Below, piece after piece: positions 7,880-17,516 of a stretch of DNA of 64,000 nt. Within the stretch, counting starts at the first letter, position 1; each line of letters begins with the position of its first letter. The stretch comes from JAFGIG01 sp964397545 (lineage in GTDB: Bacteria > SDB-A): contig CAYNIW010000005.1 in NCBI GenBank assembly GCA_964397545.1, forward strand, positions 43,553 to 107,552, given 5' to 3'. The position numbers were made by a program, and so were the translations under genes. Below the pieces are notes generated by a model. That model had not been told where the DNA came from. It worked only from the letters and a program-made list of their open reading frames with translations, and searched no databases.

Positions 7880-9246
7880 AAAATAAAATTCTGCTTTTTT
7901 CACCGTCCCAAAAAAGCCTTTACGCGGGAAAGGTCCCTTATCCGCCGTTAGGTCTTCTCTATCTGTCTTCAGTCCTCAAAAAGGAAGGATTTAAAACAGA
8001 ATTGATACAGGAAGATTTTCTCGGAAAAAGAGAACTCATCGAAAAGCTCACTCAAAATGAAGTTCTCGCGGTATTCGCAACTTGCACAACCCCTCTTTTC
8101 AAAAAAATCAGGCACATAGGCAGAATCCTCGCCAAGAATAACGGGCCTCCGATTATTTTAGGAGGCCCGCACGCTACTTCTTACGGGAAAGCGGCTCTCG
8201 CAGAAGGCGTTTTGGCAATCGTGAAAGGAGAAGGAGAATATTCCGCCGTGAAAACGGCTGTTCTTCTTTCGGCAAATCAAAGCATTGACGGCGTCGAAGG
8301 CGTGACAACAAGAAACAGAGAAAATCCCTGGCATGACCTTATTGAAGATCTCGATTCTATCCCTTTCCCGGATTACGGCATCGTTCAGGACTGGAAGCTT
8401 TTCAATCCCCCCGAATCCAGACAGACGCCGGCTGTCCCAGTGTCTTTCAGCAGAGGCTGCACTGGCAACTGTATATTCTGTTCCACTCCATCCGTCTGGG
8501 GCAGAAAAGTCCGCAGAATGTCCCCCGAAAGAGCCATGAATTTAATCGAATTTATACACAAAGAGTTCAAGGCGAAAGAAATTCACATAACCGACGACGA
8601 CTTCACAGGGGACAGAGAATGGGCTGAGTGTTTTTTATTCCTATTGAGAAAAAAAAGACTGCCCTTGAAGTTTTATTTCATGAACGGACTGAGACCTTCC
8701 AATATAGACGAAGATATGCTGGAACAGATGAAGCGGTCAAATTTCGTAAACGCGGGATTCGGTATAGAGACAGCATCGAATGAAATATACAAGAACATCG
8801 GCAAGGCAGTCGAAATGAAGAAATACGAAGATGCAGTCAGGCTTTGTGCCGAAAAAGGCTTTACTACCTGGATTTTCTATATTTTCGGTCTGCCGGGCGA
8901 GACGCGAGAGACAGTAGAAGAGAGTATCCGGGGAGCAGGAGACTCAAAAGCACACTTCGCCAAATTTTTCATACTCCAGCCGTATAAAGGCACGAGAATT
9001 CACGAAATCTATCTTAAAAAAGGATTTCTGTCGAAAGAGATTTCGGAAAAGAGCCTTTACGACGCGCCGGATCTTGATCTTCCGGGTTTGAGCAGAGACG
9101 AAATGAAGAAACTTCTGAGAAAAGCCTATCTGAAATTTTACTTAAATCCGTCGAAATTGCTGAATATAATCCGTAAAACTTTCCGTTTCAGTTACAATTC
9201 TTTTGTTTCCGATTTAAGATTCGTATTGAAAATGATGGGATCATAA
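7876..9246 (+). CDS. B12-binding radical SAM protein
   Basis: A 456-residue protein. The N-terminal ~130 residues look like a cobalamin-binding Rossmann domain (YPPLGLLYLSSVLKKEGF, ILGGPHAT). The radical SAM core has RGCTGNCIFCS with the three cluster cysteines at C195, C199 and C202. Later conserved parts are NAGFGIETAS and YIFGLPGETRETVEES. Proteins of this class act as methylases or rearrange carbon skeletons of lipids and cofactors (hopanoid, bacteriochlorophyll and other pathways). The start is GTG overlapping the deacetylase stop. Between a sugar deacetylase and a polyprenyl-type glycosyltransferase, a role in envelope lipid or glycan modification is a reasonable inference. Confidence 0.88.
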   Translation: MKNKILLFSPSQKSLYAGKVPYPPLGLLYLSSVLKKEGFKTELIQEDFLGKRELIEKLTQNEVLAVFATCTTPLFKKIRHIGRILAKNNGPPIILGGPHATSYGKAALAEGVLAIVKGEGEYSAVKTAVLLSANQSIDGVEGVTTRNRENPWHDLIEDLDSIPFPDYGIVQDWKLFNPPESRQTPAVPVSFSRGCTGNCIFCSTPSVWGRKVRRMSPERAMNLIEFIHKEFKAKEIHITDDDFTGDREWAECFLFLLRKKRLPLKFYFMNGLRPSNIDEDMLEQMKRSNFVNAGFGIETASNEIYKNIGKAVEMKKYEDAVRLCAEKGFTTWIFYIFGLPGETRETVEESIRGAGDSKAHFAKFFILQPYKGTRIHEIYLKKGFLSKEISEKSLYDAPDLDLPGLSRDEMKKLLRKAYLKFYLNPSKLLNIIRKTFRFSYNSFVSDLRFVLKMMGS

Positions 9247-11190
9247 ATGGCAAAAAAAAGATTTTTGGCCATGTTCGCTCCTCCGATCATCACCGGGGCT
9301 GTTTCCTTTGCTGTTTATCTTTTTTTCTCCGCTCCCGGACTTTTCTGGGAAGATTCGCCTCTTATGGACATCGTCGCCAGAACGCTGTCCATAACACATT
9401 CTCCGGGGCACCCTCTGTATTCGATAATGGGAAGGTTTTTCGTCATCTTGCTGGGCTCTTTCGTTCCGCAAGCCAGGGCTGTCGTTCTGGCAAATGTCTT
9501 TTATTCATCTCTTTCTCTCTTTTTCTTTTCTTTTTTTCTTGTGCGCTCAGGCAGGACTTTCGCTTCCAGCGTTGGAGCTCCTCTGATGTTCGGCTTTTCT
9601 TTCCCTCTTTTGCATTACTCTACTGTCGCTGAAACATATTCTCTTTTCGCTGCAGGTCTTTGTTTTTTTCCTATTGTCTACGGGTCAACAAAAAAATCCG
9701 GGCTTTTTTTCTACCTGCTGGGACTATTTTCCGGCGGAAGCATTTTGCTGACGATAATACTTCCTTTTCTTCTGGTTTCAAGATTTTTGAAAGAAAAAAG
9801 TGTTAAACTTTTATCCCTTTACCTTCTTTTGTTTACCCTCGGATTCTCAATATATTTCTTTCTCCTCGTCAGAGGGTCGGTTCCTCCTCCTCTCAATTGG
9901 GGGAATCCGGGCAATCTCAAAAATTTTTTCGATGTCATCAGCATGAAAGAATTCCGAGGAGACTTCGCTTCGGGTTTTTTATCTGAAAAAAATCCTTTTT
10001 CAGCGATCGCAGATATACTAAAGAGTCTCGCTTTAAATTCCGCCGTAATCGGAGTATTCCTTTTCGGGACCGGCATTTGGGCGCTTTTTAAGAAAGATAG
10101 ATGGATTACTTTGTCTGTTATAGTCATTTTTTCTGCATACCTCTCTTTCGCCTTGAAAGCCGGAAGAGGTCCTGATTTTTCAGCTTATACCCTTCCGCTA
10201 TATTTCTTTTTCTCTATGGTCTGCGCATTTTCCGACGCAATGGGAAGAATAAGGAAATTCTCGGGATTTTTTCTCATTTTTGCAGCGGCTCTGAGTTTGT
10301 ATATTAACCATCCTCCCGCCGAGAGAAGAAATTCAAGTGGCGCCAATCTATACCAGGAATATCTGATCTCGGCAATTCCTCAAAACTCAGTTGTGTATTG
10401 CGAGAACACAAACGATTATTTTCTTCTTCTCAATGCAAAAATAATCAGCAATGAAAGAACAGACCTGACTCTTGTTTTTTCCGACCTCCTCGACGAAGAA
10501 TGGTATCTGGAGTCAATCGGTGAATTAGCACTGTATATATCATCTCCAGAAAAATTAACTGAGTTCTGCGTCCAAAAATTTGTTCCCCTGGTCATTATCC
10601 CTTCGACAAAGACAAAATCGATACCAAGCTATTTCATTCCTAAAAGCTGTTTCTTTATTTTCAACCATTCAGACACCACAAGCGAAATCGCATTCAGAAT
10701 CATAGACGATCCCGAACCCGCGTCTCAGAACCGTCAGAGGGTAATCTGGGAGAATCAGATGAATTACCTCAATGCCGCTGGGAGAAAAGATGAACTCATG
10801 CGGGTCTTGGATTCGCTCAATCAAAATTTTTCACATTGGCAATACCGCTTAAACAGGGCGAAAACCTTTCTTTCAGCATCGGGAACCGGGCTTTCAAAAA
10901 AAGAGACCGACGCGGTTTTCCGAGACCTCGATGACGCTCTCTCGCTCGGAGGAGACAGAGAACTGGTTTATTTCTACAAAACCCTCGCTTTCATGGCGTC
11001 AGGAGATCTCGAAAAAGCCGAGCAGACAGCCAAGTCAATGCGAGATTCACCTGAAAAATCAGAACTCAACATATACATAATGTCGGCTCGCGGAAATGTC
11101 TCAGGAGCCAAAAATGAACTCAGAAAAGCTCTTCTGAATTGGCCAAACGATCAGAGGTTGTTAGAACTCAAAGAGATTCTCGGACCATGA
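9247..11190 (+). CDS. DUF2723 membrane glycosyltransferase with C-terminal helical repeats
   Basis: A 647-residue membrane protein. The N-terminal ~80 residues have the DUF2723 pattern, including the acidic pair EDS (W-E-D-S-P) and THSPGHPLYSI, corresponding to the DS...HPPGYPLY block of GT-C fold protein-mannosyltransferase-like enzymes. About ten further membrane segments extend to residue ~355. The rest is soluble and probably outside the membrane; its last ~130 residues look like TPR-type helices. GT-C enzymes use polyprenyl-phosphate sugar donors. It begins directly after the radical SAM stop (TAA then ATG), in an apparent operon with the ArnD-like deacetylase. Confidence 0.83.
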   Translation: MAKKRFLAMFAPPIITGAVSFAVYLFFSAPGLFWEDSPLMDIVARTLSITHSPGHPLYSIMGRFFVILLGSFVPQARAVVLANVFYSSLSLFFFSFFLVRSGRTFASSVGAPLMFGFSFPLLHYSTVAETYSLFAAGLCFFPIVYGSTKKSGLFFYLLGLFSGGSILLTIILPFLLVSRFLKEKSVKLLSLYLLLFTLGFSIYFFLLVRGSVPPPLNWGNPGNLKNFFDVISMKEFRGDFASGFLSEKNPFSAIADILKSLALNSAVIGVFLFGTGIWALFKKDRWITLSVIVIFSAYLSFALKAGRGPDFSAYTLPLYFFFSMVCAFSDAMGRIRKFSGFFLIFAAALSLYINHPPAERRNSSGANLYQEYLISAIPQNSVVYCENTNDYFLLLNAKIISNERTDLTLVFSDLLDEEWYLESIGELALYISSPEKLTEFCVQKFVPLVIIPSTKTKSIPSYFIPKSCFFIFNHSDTTSEIAFRIIDDPEPASQNRQRVIWENQMNYLNAAGRKDELMRVLDSLNQNFSHWQYRLNRAKTFLSASGTGLSKKETDAVFRDLDDALSLGGDRELVYFYKTLAFMASGDLEKAEQTAKSMRDSPEKSELNIYIMSARGNVSGAKNELRKALLNWPNDQRLLELKEILGP

Positions 11191-11239
11191 TATGTTCATC
11201 TTCTTTCTCTAAAGGTCTGATTGGGGTTATAATTACCCA

Positions 11240-12559
11240 TTGGAAAGGTTTATGCAGAAGATAAGGAGAATAACAGAGGCTTCGACGAGATCTCTTAAAA
11301 ATTTCAATCTCTTCGACCTCAGGCATCCCTGGCTGAAATTTGTCCTTTTAGTAACTCTTTTGACGATTACCGGAGTGGGAGTCCTATCATACGTTCTCAC
11401 TCAGAAAGTAATAAATGACATAATAAAATCAGAAGAGGTGGTCGCGCAGGGATACGCTTCACTGATAACATTTTTCACTACTCAAGTCGCTCAAAATCCC
11501 TCCGACGAGAAAATATTCAACGAAGGCAAGAGGATAATAGCATCAATACCCATTCCGGTCGTCATAACTGAGCCGGACGGCAAACCGAGAGCATGGAGAA
11601 ACATTGGGATAAGCCCGGACGCTGTATCGAGCGAAGAACTAGACAGGACAGATATTGAGTCCACTGACAACACAGTCATCCTCGAGATCATTCAAACCTA
11701 CAAAAAAATGGATAAAATCAACGACCCCATACCAATATATGTCGAAGTGGGAGAAGTCCGTTTGACCGCCGCTTACCTTCATTACGGGAATCCGCCTTTT
11801 CTGAGGACAATAAATCTTTTGCCCATAATTCAGACGATACTGCTTATTACGCTTTTATTCACTCTTTTGATTTCCCTCAGAATAGCAAGGAGTTGGGAAA
11901 GAGACAATATATGGATGATAATGGCAAAAGAGACCGCCCATCAGCTCGCGACTCCCCTATCTTCAATTATGGGCTGGATAGAATTTTTCAGGACCGACAA
12001 TTCCACTATAGATGAGGGATTGGAAAGTATCCAGAGGGATCTTGCCAGAATGAACAATATAATAAAAAGATTCAGCAGGATCGGAACTTCCCCGACAATG
12101 ATGTCCGTTGATCTCGACGAAATAGTAAAAAACGCGGTTGAATATTTTTCAAAAAGGCTGCCTTCTCTCGGACACAATGTCAGTTTGTCATATATCCCCT
12201 GCGGGCCTTGTCAAGTCACAGGAGATACGGAGCTTCTTTCCTGGGTTATCGAGAATATTATTAAAAATTCTCTTGATGCAATGAACAAGGACAACGGTGA
12301 AATCTCCATCCGTCTTGAAAGAGAACCTAAAAAAAACAAAGTGATATTAAGGGTTTCTGACAACGGAAAGGGAATGACCAAAAAACAGATGCAGAAAGTA
12401 TTCGACCTCGGATATACGTCAAAAAAATACGGCTGGGGCATGGGTCTCACTCTCGCAAAGAGAATTGTCGAAGCAATTCACGACGGAAGAATATATGTGG
12501 AAAGTTCAAGGCCGGATTCCGGGACCGTTTTCGCCGTCGAACTCAAGTCAGTTTCATAA
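11240..12559 (+). CDS. Sensor histidine kinase
   Basis: A 439-residue two-component kinase. Membrane segments at about residues 32-52 and 192-212 flank an extracytoplasmic sensor domain of ~140 residues with no recognised ligand motif. The kinase part has the H-box ETAHQLATPLSS (His234), N-box ENIIKNSLDAM, G1 SDNGKGM and G2 GWGMGLTLAK. The TTG start lies 6 nt after a TATAAT box at 11228-11233 (weak -35), consistent with a leaderless mRNA; ATG 11252 is an alternative. No response regulator is adjacent. The 3' end overlaps the convergent lamin-tail gene by 6 bp. Confidence 0.9.
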   Translation: MERFMQKIRRITEASTRSLKNFNLFDLRHPWLKFVLLVTLLTITGVGVLSYVLTQKVINDIIKSEEVVAQGYASLITFFTTQVAQNPSDEKIFNEGKRIIASIPIPVVITEPDGKPRAWRNIGISPDAVSSEELDRTDIESTDNTVILEIIQTYKKMDKINDPIPIYVEVGEVRLTAAYLHYGNPPFLRTINLLPIIQTILLITLLFTLLISLRIARSWERDNIWMIMAKETAHQLATPLSSIMGWIEFFRTDNSTIDEGLESIQRDLARMNNIIKRFSRIGTSPTMMSVDLDEIVKNAVEYFSKRLPSLGHNVSLSYIPCGPCQVTGDTELLSWVIENIIKNSLDAMNKDNGEISIRLEREPKKNKVILRVSDNGKGMTKKQMQKVFDLGYTSKKYGWGMGLTLAKRIVEAIHDGRIYVESSRPDSGTVFAVELKSVS

Positions 12560-14344
12560 TTTCTCGGCAAGAACTACGGTAGTCTTGATGGAATAAGACT
12601 CTCCGTCAGCAGTTTTCGCGCTGAGGAGTATAATATAAATTCCGGGGTCGAGGATTTTTCCGCTTTCTTCCCTTCCGTCCCAAATAAAATATTGAGTCAT
12701 CCCATGTTCGACGCTCTCAAATGTTCTCACGGGATAACCCGTAACATCGAATATTTTAATTCTCATCATTTCAGGATAGGAGCCGAGAGAGACTGCTATG
12801 ACGCAGGTTTCATCGAAACCGTCTCCGTCCGGAGAAAACGGATTAGGTGATACAGACAGGTTCCCGGATGGTTGAGGCAAAACGGCTTGAACGGAATTTT
12901 TTCCTCCGGGAGTCCCCCCTTCAGGCGAGACGCATCGACTCCAGTTGCCAAAGGCACAAGACGGAACGTCATCGCAGACCCTTTCAAGACTATAGCCGCT
13001 TTCCCATGAAGAAAAAATATAACCTAAAACGTCTATTTGCGTGCCGCATAAACCTAATATTTCTATTGAGTCGGCAGAATTGTGCAGGGCAGGCCAAGTT
13101 TTAGGCTGATAGAGAGTCCCGATAAAATTAAAATATGACGACAGAAATTCAGAAGAATCTTCGCAGATCACAGCGTAAGAATAAGGTTCAAGCGTCATGG
13201 AAACAACCGCGCTGTCCTTGCCGCTTACATACAAAAAGTCAAGAGAACATCTTTCGGCGTATCTGTTTTTCAGCTCAAACCATTCTTTAGAGAGATCAGG
13301 CGCGAACATTATCTCTGAGAGAATTATCTGACCGGGCATATCCCCGAATCTGATCATCCTCGAAACCGAAGCATCGAGAGCTTTGACAAAGATGGTAAAT
13401 AAACCCCCCGGAGGATTTTCCCAGATTATTGACGCTGAATCGGATAAACCGGGAAAAAGAGCTTTGTCGTAAATATTCGCACCTGCTGTTTTTAAGCTCT
13501 CGGCAAGGTTTAGATATTCCGTATAGAGCAGTGATATTCTGAAATTTTCAAGGGTATCTTGTCCCATGTTCTTAAAAAAAAGTTTAATTGTGCAGGGTGA
13601 CGATGGATAAGTCTCGGTATAATATAAAGATAGAGGGTCTATCCAGAGACCGCCGCAATATAAGCTGTTTCTCATGCCCGGCGTGCAGGAATCTAAAGAA
13701 GGCATCCAGGAGTTCTCTGAATCTTCAGAGTATGGATTTATTCTTTCGGCTGAGACGCCGTCTCCGGGATCGAACGGAACTCCGTCGAGAGAATCCCATG
13801 GAGTGCCATATGTCGAGATGACGTTCTGTAAGGAGTCCAGCAGTAAAACAGGGTCGTTGACAGAAAGGCCGTTACCTATCGTCGTATTGCCCACAGTCAA
13901 GATCAGAGTGTTGTCGCCGAAAGAATAGGGCTGATAAAAATCCCCCGAATCGGTATACTCAGGATCCAGTATTACGGCATAACTCCTGGATTCCAATATA
14001 CAGGTGCCGTATATGACATTCTGGGCTATGAGCCTTTCGTCAGTCCAAGGAATGATAATGTCAGTCGCATCGCCGTCGCTTAAAAGATATTTTGAAACGT
14101 CAACAGGCTCGTCAGCGGTGTTATAGAGCTCCACAAATTCGTTTCTGTCTCCCGGAGACCCCTGCCCTGATTCATTCCCTTTCGGATTAGCCATAACCTC
14201 ATTGATAACAACCCCTTCTGCGAATAGACATCCCACACACAATATATTGACAATAAATGTAAAAAATAGTAGAATACACGGGTTATGAGAGTTAGAGCAG
14301 AAACTAACGCGAGGAAATGGGCGAAAGCTCTTGAAGATCTTCAT
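12554..14344 (-). CDS. Secreted lamin-tail domain protein with FlgD-Ig-like C-terminus
   Basis: About 596 residues from ATG 14344; an upstream ATG at 14419 would lie deeper inside the opposite-strand gene. A hydrophobic stretch (LLFFTFIVNILCVGCLFA) ending before EGVVINEVM is a probable signal peptide, or possibly a lipoprotein signal (VGC). A first lamin-tail-like domain follows (INEVMANP, NEFVELYN, LSDGDATD), then a CARDB/Ig-like region, a second lamin-tail unit (ILSEIMFAPD..KEWFELKN), and a C-terminal module SPNPFSPDGDG..IKIFDVTGYPVR..WDGREESGKILDPGIY typical of FlgD-Ig / type IX-like sorting tails in FCB bacteria. Surface attachment or adhesion is likely but the function is unknown. No Shine-Dalgarno is obvious. 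Confidence 0.8.
   Translation of the reverse strand: MKIFKSFRPFPRVSFCSNSHNPCILLFFTFIVNILCVGCLFAEGVVINEVMANPKGNESGQGSPGDRNEFVELYNTADEPVDVSKYLLSDGDATDIIIPWTDERLIAQNVIYGTCILESRSYAVILDPEYTDSGDFYQPYSFGDNTLILTVGNTTIGNGLSVNDPVLLLDSLQNVISTYGTPWDSLDGVPFDPGDGVSAERINPYSEDSENSWMPSLDSCTPGMRNSLYCGGLWIDPLSLYYTETYPSSPCTIKLFFKNMGQDTLENFRISLLYTEYLNLAESLKTAGANIYDKALFPGLSDSASIIWENPPGGLFTIFVKALDASVSRMIRFGDMPGQIILSEIMFAPDLSKEWFELKNRYAERCSLDFLYVSGKDSAVVSMTLEPYSYAVICEDSSEFLSSYFNFIGTLYQPKTWPALHNSADSIEILGLCGTQIDVLGYIFSSWESGYSLERVCDDVPSCAFGNWSRCVSPEGGTPGGKNSVQAVLPQPSGNLSVSPNPFSPDGDGFDETCVIAVSLGSYPEMMRIKIFDVTGYPVRTFESVEHGMTQYFIWDGREESGKILDPGIYIILLSAKTADGESYSIKTTVVLAEKL
14247..14275 (+). promoter_or_regulatory. Consensus promoter giving a leaderless mRNA
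   Basis: TTGACA (14247-14252), exactly 17 nt, TAGAAT (14270-14275). The ATG of the downstream gene starts at 14285, 9 nt after the -10 box. This promoter sits inside the 5' end of the opposite-strand lamin-tail gene. Confidence 0.62.
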
Positions 14345-14578
14345 GAGGTGGCCGTCAGGCTCGGAGTCGAAGTTATTTACGACAAGATCAGCGGGGAAGG
14401 AGGTTTTTGCAGAGTTCACGATAAACCTGTCATAGTATTAAACCGAATTTACAGCCCCCAATCTATGGTCAGAATTTTCATTCAAAACCTCGGAGCACAT
14501 TACTCTCTTGAAGAAGTCTATCTTTCTCCTCTTTTGAGAAGTCTTCTCGAAAAAAGATCTGTCTCCAACGCAAGCTGA
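14285..14578 (+). CDS. Conserved small protein of unknown function
   Basis: A 97-residue soluble protein rich in charged residues. The centre, VEVIYDKISGEGGFCRVHDKPVIVLNR, has the look of a short conserved family I have seen in FCB-type genomes (VKLIYDK.RGEGG.C), but I cannot attach a function. No membrane segment or signal peptide. Its promoter is near consensus and directly abuts the start codon. The first 60 bp overlap the 5' end of the lamin-tail gene on the other strand if that gene starts at 14344. It is a single-gene unit, followed by the convergent lpdA. Confidence 0.7.
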   Translation: MRVRAETNARKWAKALEDLHEVAVRLGVEVIYDKISGEGGFCRVHDKPVIVLNRIYSPQSMVRIFIQNLGAHYSLEEVYLSPLLRSLLEKRSVSNAS

Positions 14579-14597
14579 TAATCATCCCTGAAATCAT

Positions 14598-15956
14598 TCA
14601 TTTGTGAAGAGCTTTTCCCATCGCGTCTCTTGCCGCTTCCGGGATTATTTCACCCAGAGAAGGGTGGACGTGAACTGTCTCGGCGATATCTTCGAGACTC
14701 AGTTGGGCTCTGAGAGCCAGAGCAATTTCCGCTATCATAATGTCAGCGCAGGCTCCGGTTATCTGGCCGCCGACAATGACATGGTCGGATTTTCTTGCCA
14801 CTATCCTCGCGTAGCCGTCGATCATACCTGAAGACACCGCCTTGCCGTTGGCCGAAAAAGGGAACTCGCCCCAAACCACTTTCAAACCTTTTTCTTCCGC
14901 TTCAGAAGGTGTAATGCCCACAGTCGCGACTTCAGGATCTGAAAAAACACAGGACGGGATTTTTTCAATTTCTCTTCGGGAATTTTCTCCGGAAATGGCT
15001 GAAACAGCCACTTCGGCCTCGTGGGAGGCTTTGTGGGCGAGATAAGGCTCTCCTGCGACATCACCTATGGCGAAAACATTTTCAACTGAAGTCCTGCAAG
15101 CTTCGTCCGTCACGATATGCCCTCTATTGTCTTTTTGGAATAAATCCAGTGAAACAACCGATGAATTCGGTTTCCTGCCTGTAGATACGAGAACTTTTTC
15201 AACTTCTATTGATTCTCCACCGCTGAGATGACATCTCACGGAATTGCCGGATACTTCGCATTTTTCGAGTTGTTCACCCGTAATGACTCTCACTTTTTTC
15301 TTTTTCAGGGATTCGGATACACTCATGCTTGCTTTAGGATCTTTAAGTAGAGGAAGAATCCTGTCGAGCATTTCCACGACAAAAACACTTCTGCCTATTG
15401 AAGCCCAATATGTAGCCATCTCGACTCCTATAACACCCCCTCCTACTACAAGAACGCTCGAAGGTGCATTCTTCAATTTTACGGCTTCGTTAGATCCGAT
15501 AATATAGTCTCCGTCAAATCTCGCAGATGGTATATCCGCCGGGCTTGAACCGGTGGCAATAATGATTTTATCACCCTCGATTTCACAATTGCTGCACTTC
15601 ACCTTTCCCTTAAAGACTTTTTCAGCGCGGTCCCGGACAAGTTCTACGCCTCTTGAGGCAAGCAGGTTCTCCACTCCCTTCACGAGTTTTGTCACAGTGA
15701 GATTTCTGTGCCGGTCAACCGAAGCTTCGTCGAAAGAGATTTCTTTTGCATTCAGTCCGTATCTTTTGCCGTTAAATGAAGAAACAAAAAGAGAAGAACA
15801 GTAAAGCATCGCCTTGGTCGGTATGCATCCTGCGTTCAGACATACTCCACCGACTCTGTTCTCCTCGATTAAAGCTGTTTTAAGTCCTATTCTCGAGCTT
15901 TCAAGCGCGGCGACGTAACCTCCGGGGCCGCCTCCGACGACGACGACGTCATACAT
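14598..15956 (-). CDS. lpdA: Dihydrolipoyl dehydrogenase
   Basis: A 452-residue flavoprotein of the pyridine nucleotide-disulfide oxidoreductase family. The N-terminal FAD motif is GGGPGGYVAA, the redox-active pair is in GGVCLNAGCIPTK, the NAD motif is VVGGGVIGVE and the C-terminal interface carries HVHPSLGEII with the active-site His-Glu. It reoxidises lipoamide on the E2/H proteins of 2-oxoacid dehydrogenase or glycine cleavage complexes. No E1 or E2 genes are nearby, but lipA (lipoate synthesis) lies at 27.8 kb. Start at 15956 is preferred over 15983 because AGGAG lies just before it. The 5' end overlaps the lnt 3' end by ~70 bp. Confidence 0.95.
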   Translation of the reverse strand: MYDVVVVGGGPGGYVAALESSRIGLKTALIEENRVGGVCLNAGCIPTKAMLYCSSLFVSSFNGKRYGLNAKEISFDEASVDRHRNLTVTKLVKGVENLLASRGVELVRDRAEKVFKGKVKCSNCEIEGDKIIIATGSSPADIPSARFDGDYIIGSNEAVKLKNAPSSVLVVGGGVIGVEMATYWASIGRSVFVVEMLDRILPLLKDPKASMSVSESLKKKKVRVITGEQLEKCEVSGNSVRCHLSGGESIEVEKVLVSTGRKPNSSVVSLDLFQKDNRGHIVTDEACRTSVENVFAIGDVAGEPYLAHKASHEAEVAVSAISGENSRREIEKIPSCVFSDPEVATVGITPSEAEEKGLKVVWGEFPFSANGKAVSSGMIDGYARIVARKSDHVIVGGQITGACADIMIAEIALALRAQLSLEDIAETVHVHPSLGEIIPEAARDAMGKALHK

Positions 15957-17437
15957 CTTTTTCTCCTTTTGTTTATTATACAAATTAAACCGAATAAGGA
16001 CAAACCCAGAGCTGAAAACAGTCCGATTCCGTCACCAAATAAAAGAGAATACGGGGTTTTGTCGTCTCTCACGCCGACAGTTCCGAAGAGGATTATTTCT
16101 TTGCCAAAAGAAGTCGAATCCCTTATCCTGCCGTAGGGGTCAACTAGGTATGATACGCCCGTATTCGCGCATCTTATCCCCCATCTCCTGTTTTCTACGG
16201 CTCTTAAAATGAACATATCAGCGTGTTGTTCGGGACCGGCGCTTTTTCCGAACCACTGATCGTCCGTCACGTTGATTAAAACCTCTGCTCCTTTTAGCAC
16301 AAGACCCCTGAAATATTGGCCGAAAGCCGATTCGTAGCAAATACCAATTCCGAAACAGATGCCATCAGAACAAGGTAATGTTTCATTTTTGCCGGGCAGG
16401 TAATCGCTTTGTCCCAGTTGGATTTTTGTAAGGAAAGGAAAGACATCGTCGAAAGGAATATGCTCGCCGAAAGGGACGAGATAAATTTTGTCGTGCCTGC
16501 CTGCCAAAGTTCCGTCTTTTTCGATGAGGAAAACCGAGTTTGTGGGTCTGTAATCTTCTCTGAATTGCACAAAATCCTGAGCACCGGCAAGAACCGGCGT
16601 CTTGTATTTTTCAGCCGTATCGGCGAGAGGCTCGGAATGCGGCGTTATGACAGGATAGATTGACTTGACAGGCCAGGGCCAACTTGTCTCTGGAAAGACG
16701 ACCAAATCGGCGCCGATTTCCCTGCAAGAGATTGAAAATTTCTCAAGCAGAATCTGCATCCTTTGAATTCTCGCGATTTCGCTTTCTTCGCCTTTTAAGT
16801 CCTGAGAGATGTTCGGCTGAACTATCGCGACGGAGAACATTCGGTTTAGGTCATCTTCGCGTCTTAAACTTAACACGCCGTATAGTGTGTTGCTGATCAG
16901 AAGAAAGGGTAATATGAAAAAAGGCATTCTTTTTTTTGTAAAAAGCAAAGCGGCCGCTGAATTTACAGCCGTTATCCAGAATACGAGTAAATAGACCCCG
17001 CCCAAAGAGGCAATCTGAATCAGTAATGTGCTTCGGGCGAGAGAATAAGCCGTCATCCCCCAGGGGAATCCAACCTGTGAAGTCTGGGAGCGTATAAATT
17101 CAAACGCCGTCCATGTGACAGCCGACAGTAAAATGAAATGCGGCTGTTTTCTCGCTTTCGACAGTATCAGTGAAAACAAACCCATGAATGAAGAAAGATA
17201 GACACAGAGAAAAATGTAGCCGATAAAGAGAAAAATCCTGACCTGCCCCGTCACTGTGAGGTTGTTAATCCAGAACAGCAACAGAGAGTAAAAAACAGAA
17301 CCCGTGAGGAATCCTCTGATAAAAGAACGGCTTTTATCCGTATATACTGAAATCATAAGAGGGACGAAGGCGACAAGTATCAGAGGACCCAACTTGAAAG
17401 GCGGGAAAGACAAGTATAAGAGAATACCTGAAAGCAA
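15887..17437 (-). CDS. lnt: Apolipoprotein N-acyltransferase
   Basis: A 516-residue inner-membrane enzyme. About six membrane segments cover residues 1-185, then a nitrilase-type domain with the catalytic triad: Glu in VVFPETSWPWP, Lys in HDKIYLVPFGEHIPF and Cys in FGIGICYESAFGQ. A last membrane segment is at the C-terminus. It transfers the third acyl chain to the N-terminal Cys of lipoproteins, in keeping with the lipoproteins seen at 6.0 and 23.4 kb. The best start is TTG 17437, just ahead of the first hydrophobic segment; no ATG is available upstream in frame. The final ~25 residues overlap the start of lpdA. Confidence 0.93.
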   Translation of the reverse strand: MLSGILLYLSFPPFKLGPLILVAFVPLMISVYTDKSRSFIRGFLTGSVFYSLLLFWINNLTVTGQVRIFLFIGYIFLCVYLSSFMGLFSLILSKARKQPHFILLSAVTWTAFEFIRSQTSQVGFPWGMTAYSLARSTLLIQIASLGGVYLLVFWITAVNSAAALLFTKKRMPFFILPFLLISNTLYGVLSLRREDDLNRMFSVAIVQPNISQDLKGEESEIARIQRMQILLEKFSISCREIGADLVVFPETSWPWPVKSIYPVITPHSEPLADTAEKYKTPVLAGAQDFVQFREDYRPTNSVFLIEKDGTLAGRHDKIYLVPFGEHIPFDDVFPFLTKIQLGQSDYLPGKNETLPCSDGICFGIGICYESAFGQYFRGLVLKGAEVLINVTDDQWFGKSAGPEQHADMFILRAVENRRWGIRCANTGVSYLVDPYGRIRDSTSFGKEIILFGTVGVRDDKTPYSLLFGDGIGLFSALGLSLFGLICIINKRRKRCMTSSSSEAAPEVTSPRLKARE

Positions 17438-17516
17438 CGGAAGGGCATATCCGCGAGCTCTTCTTGAAAAGATTTGAATCCTATTCTCCGATCCGCTTAG
17501 TTAATAAAAGAGAATG

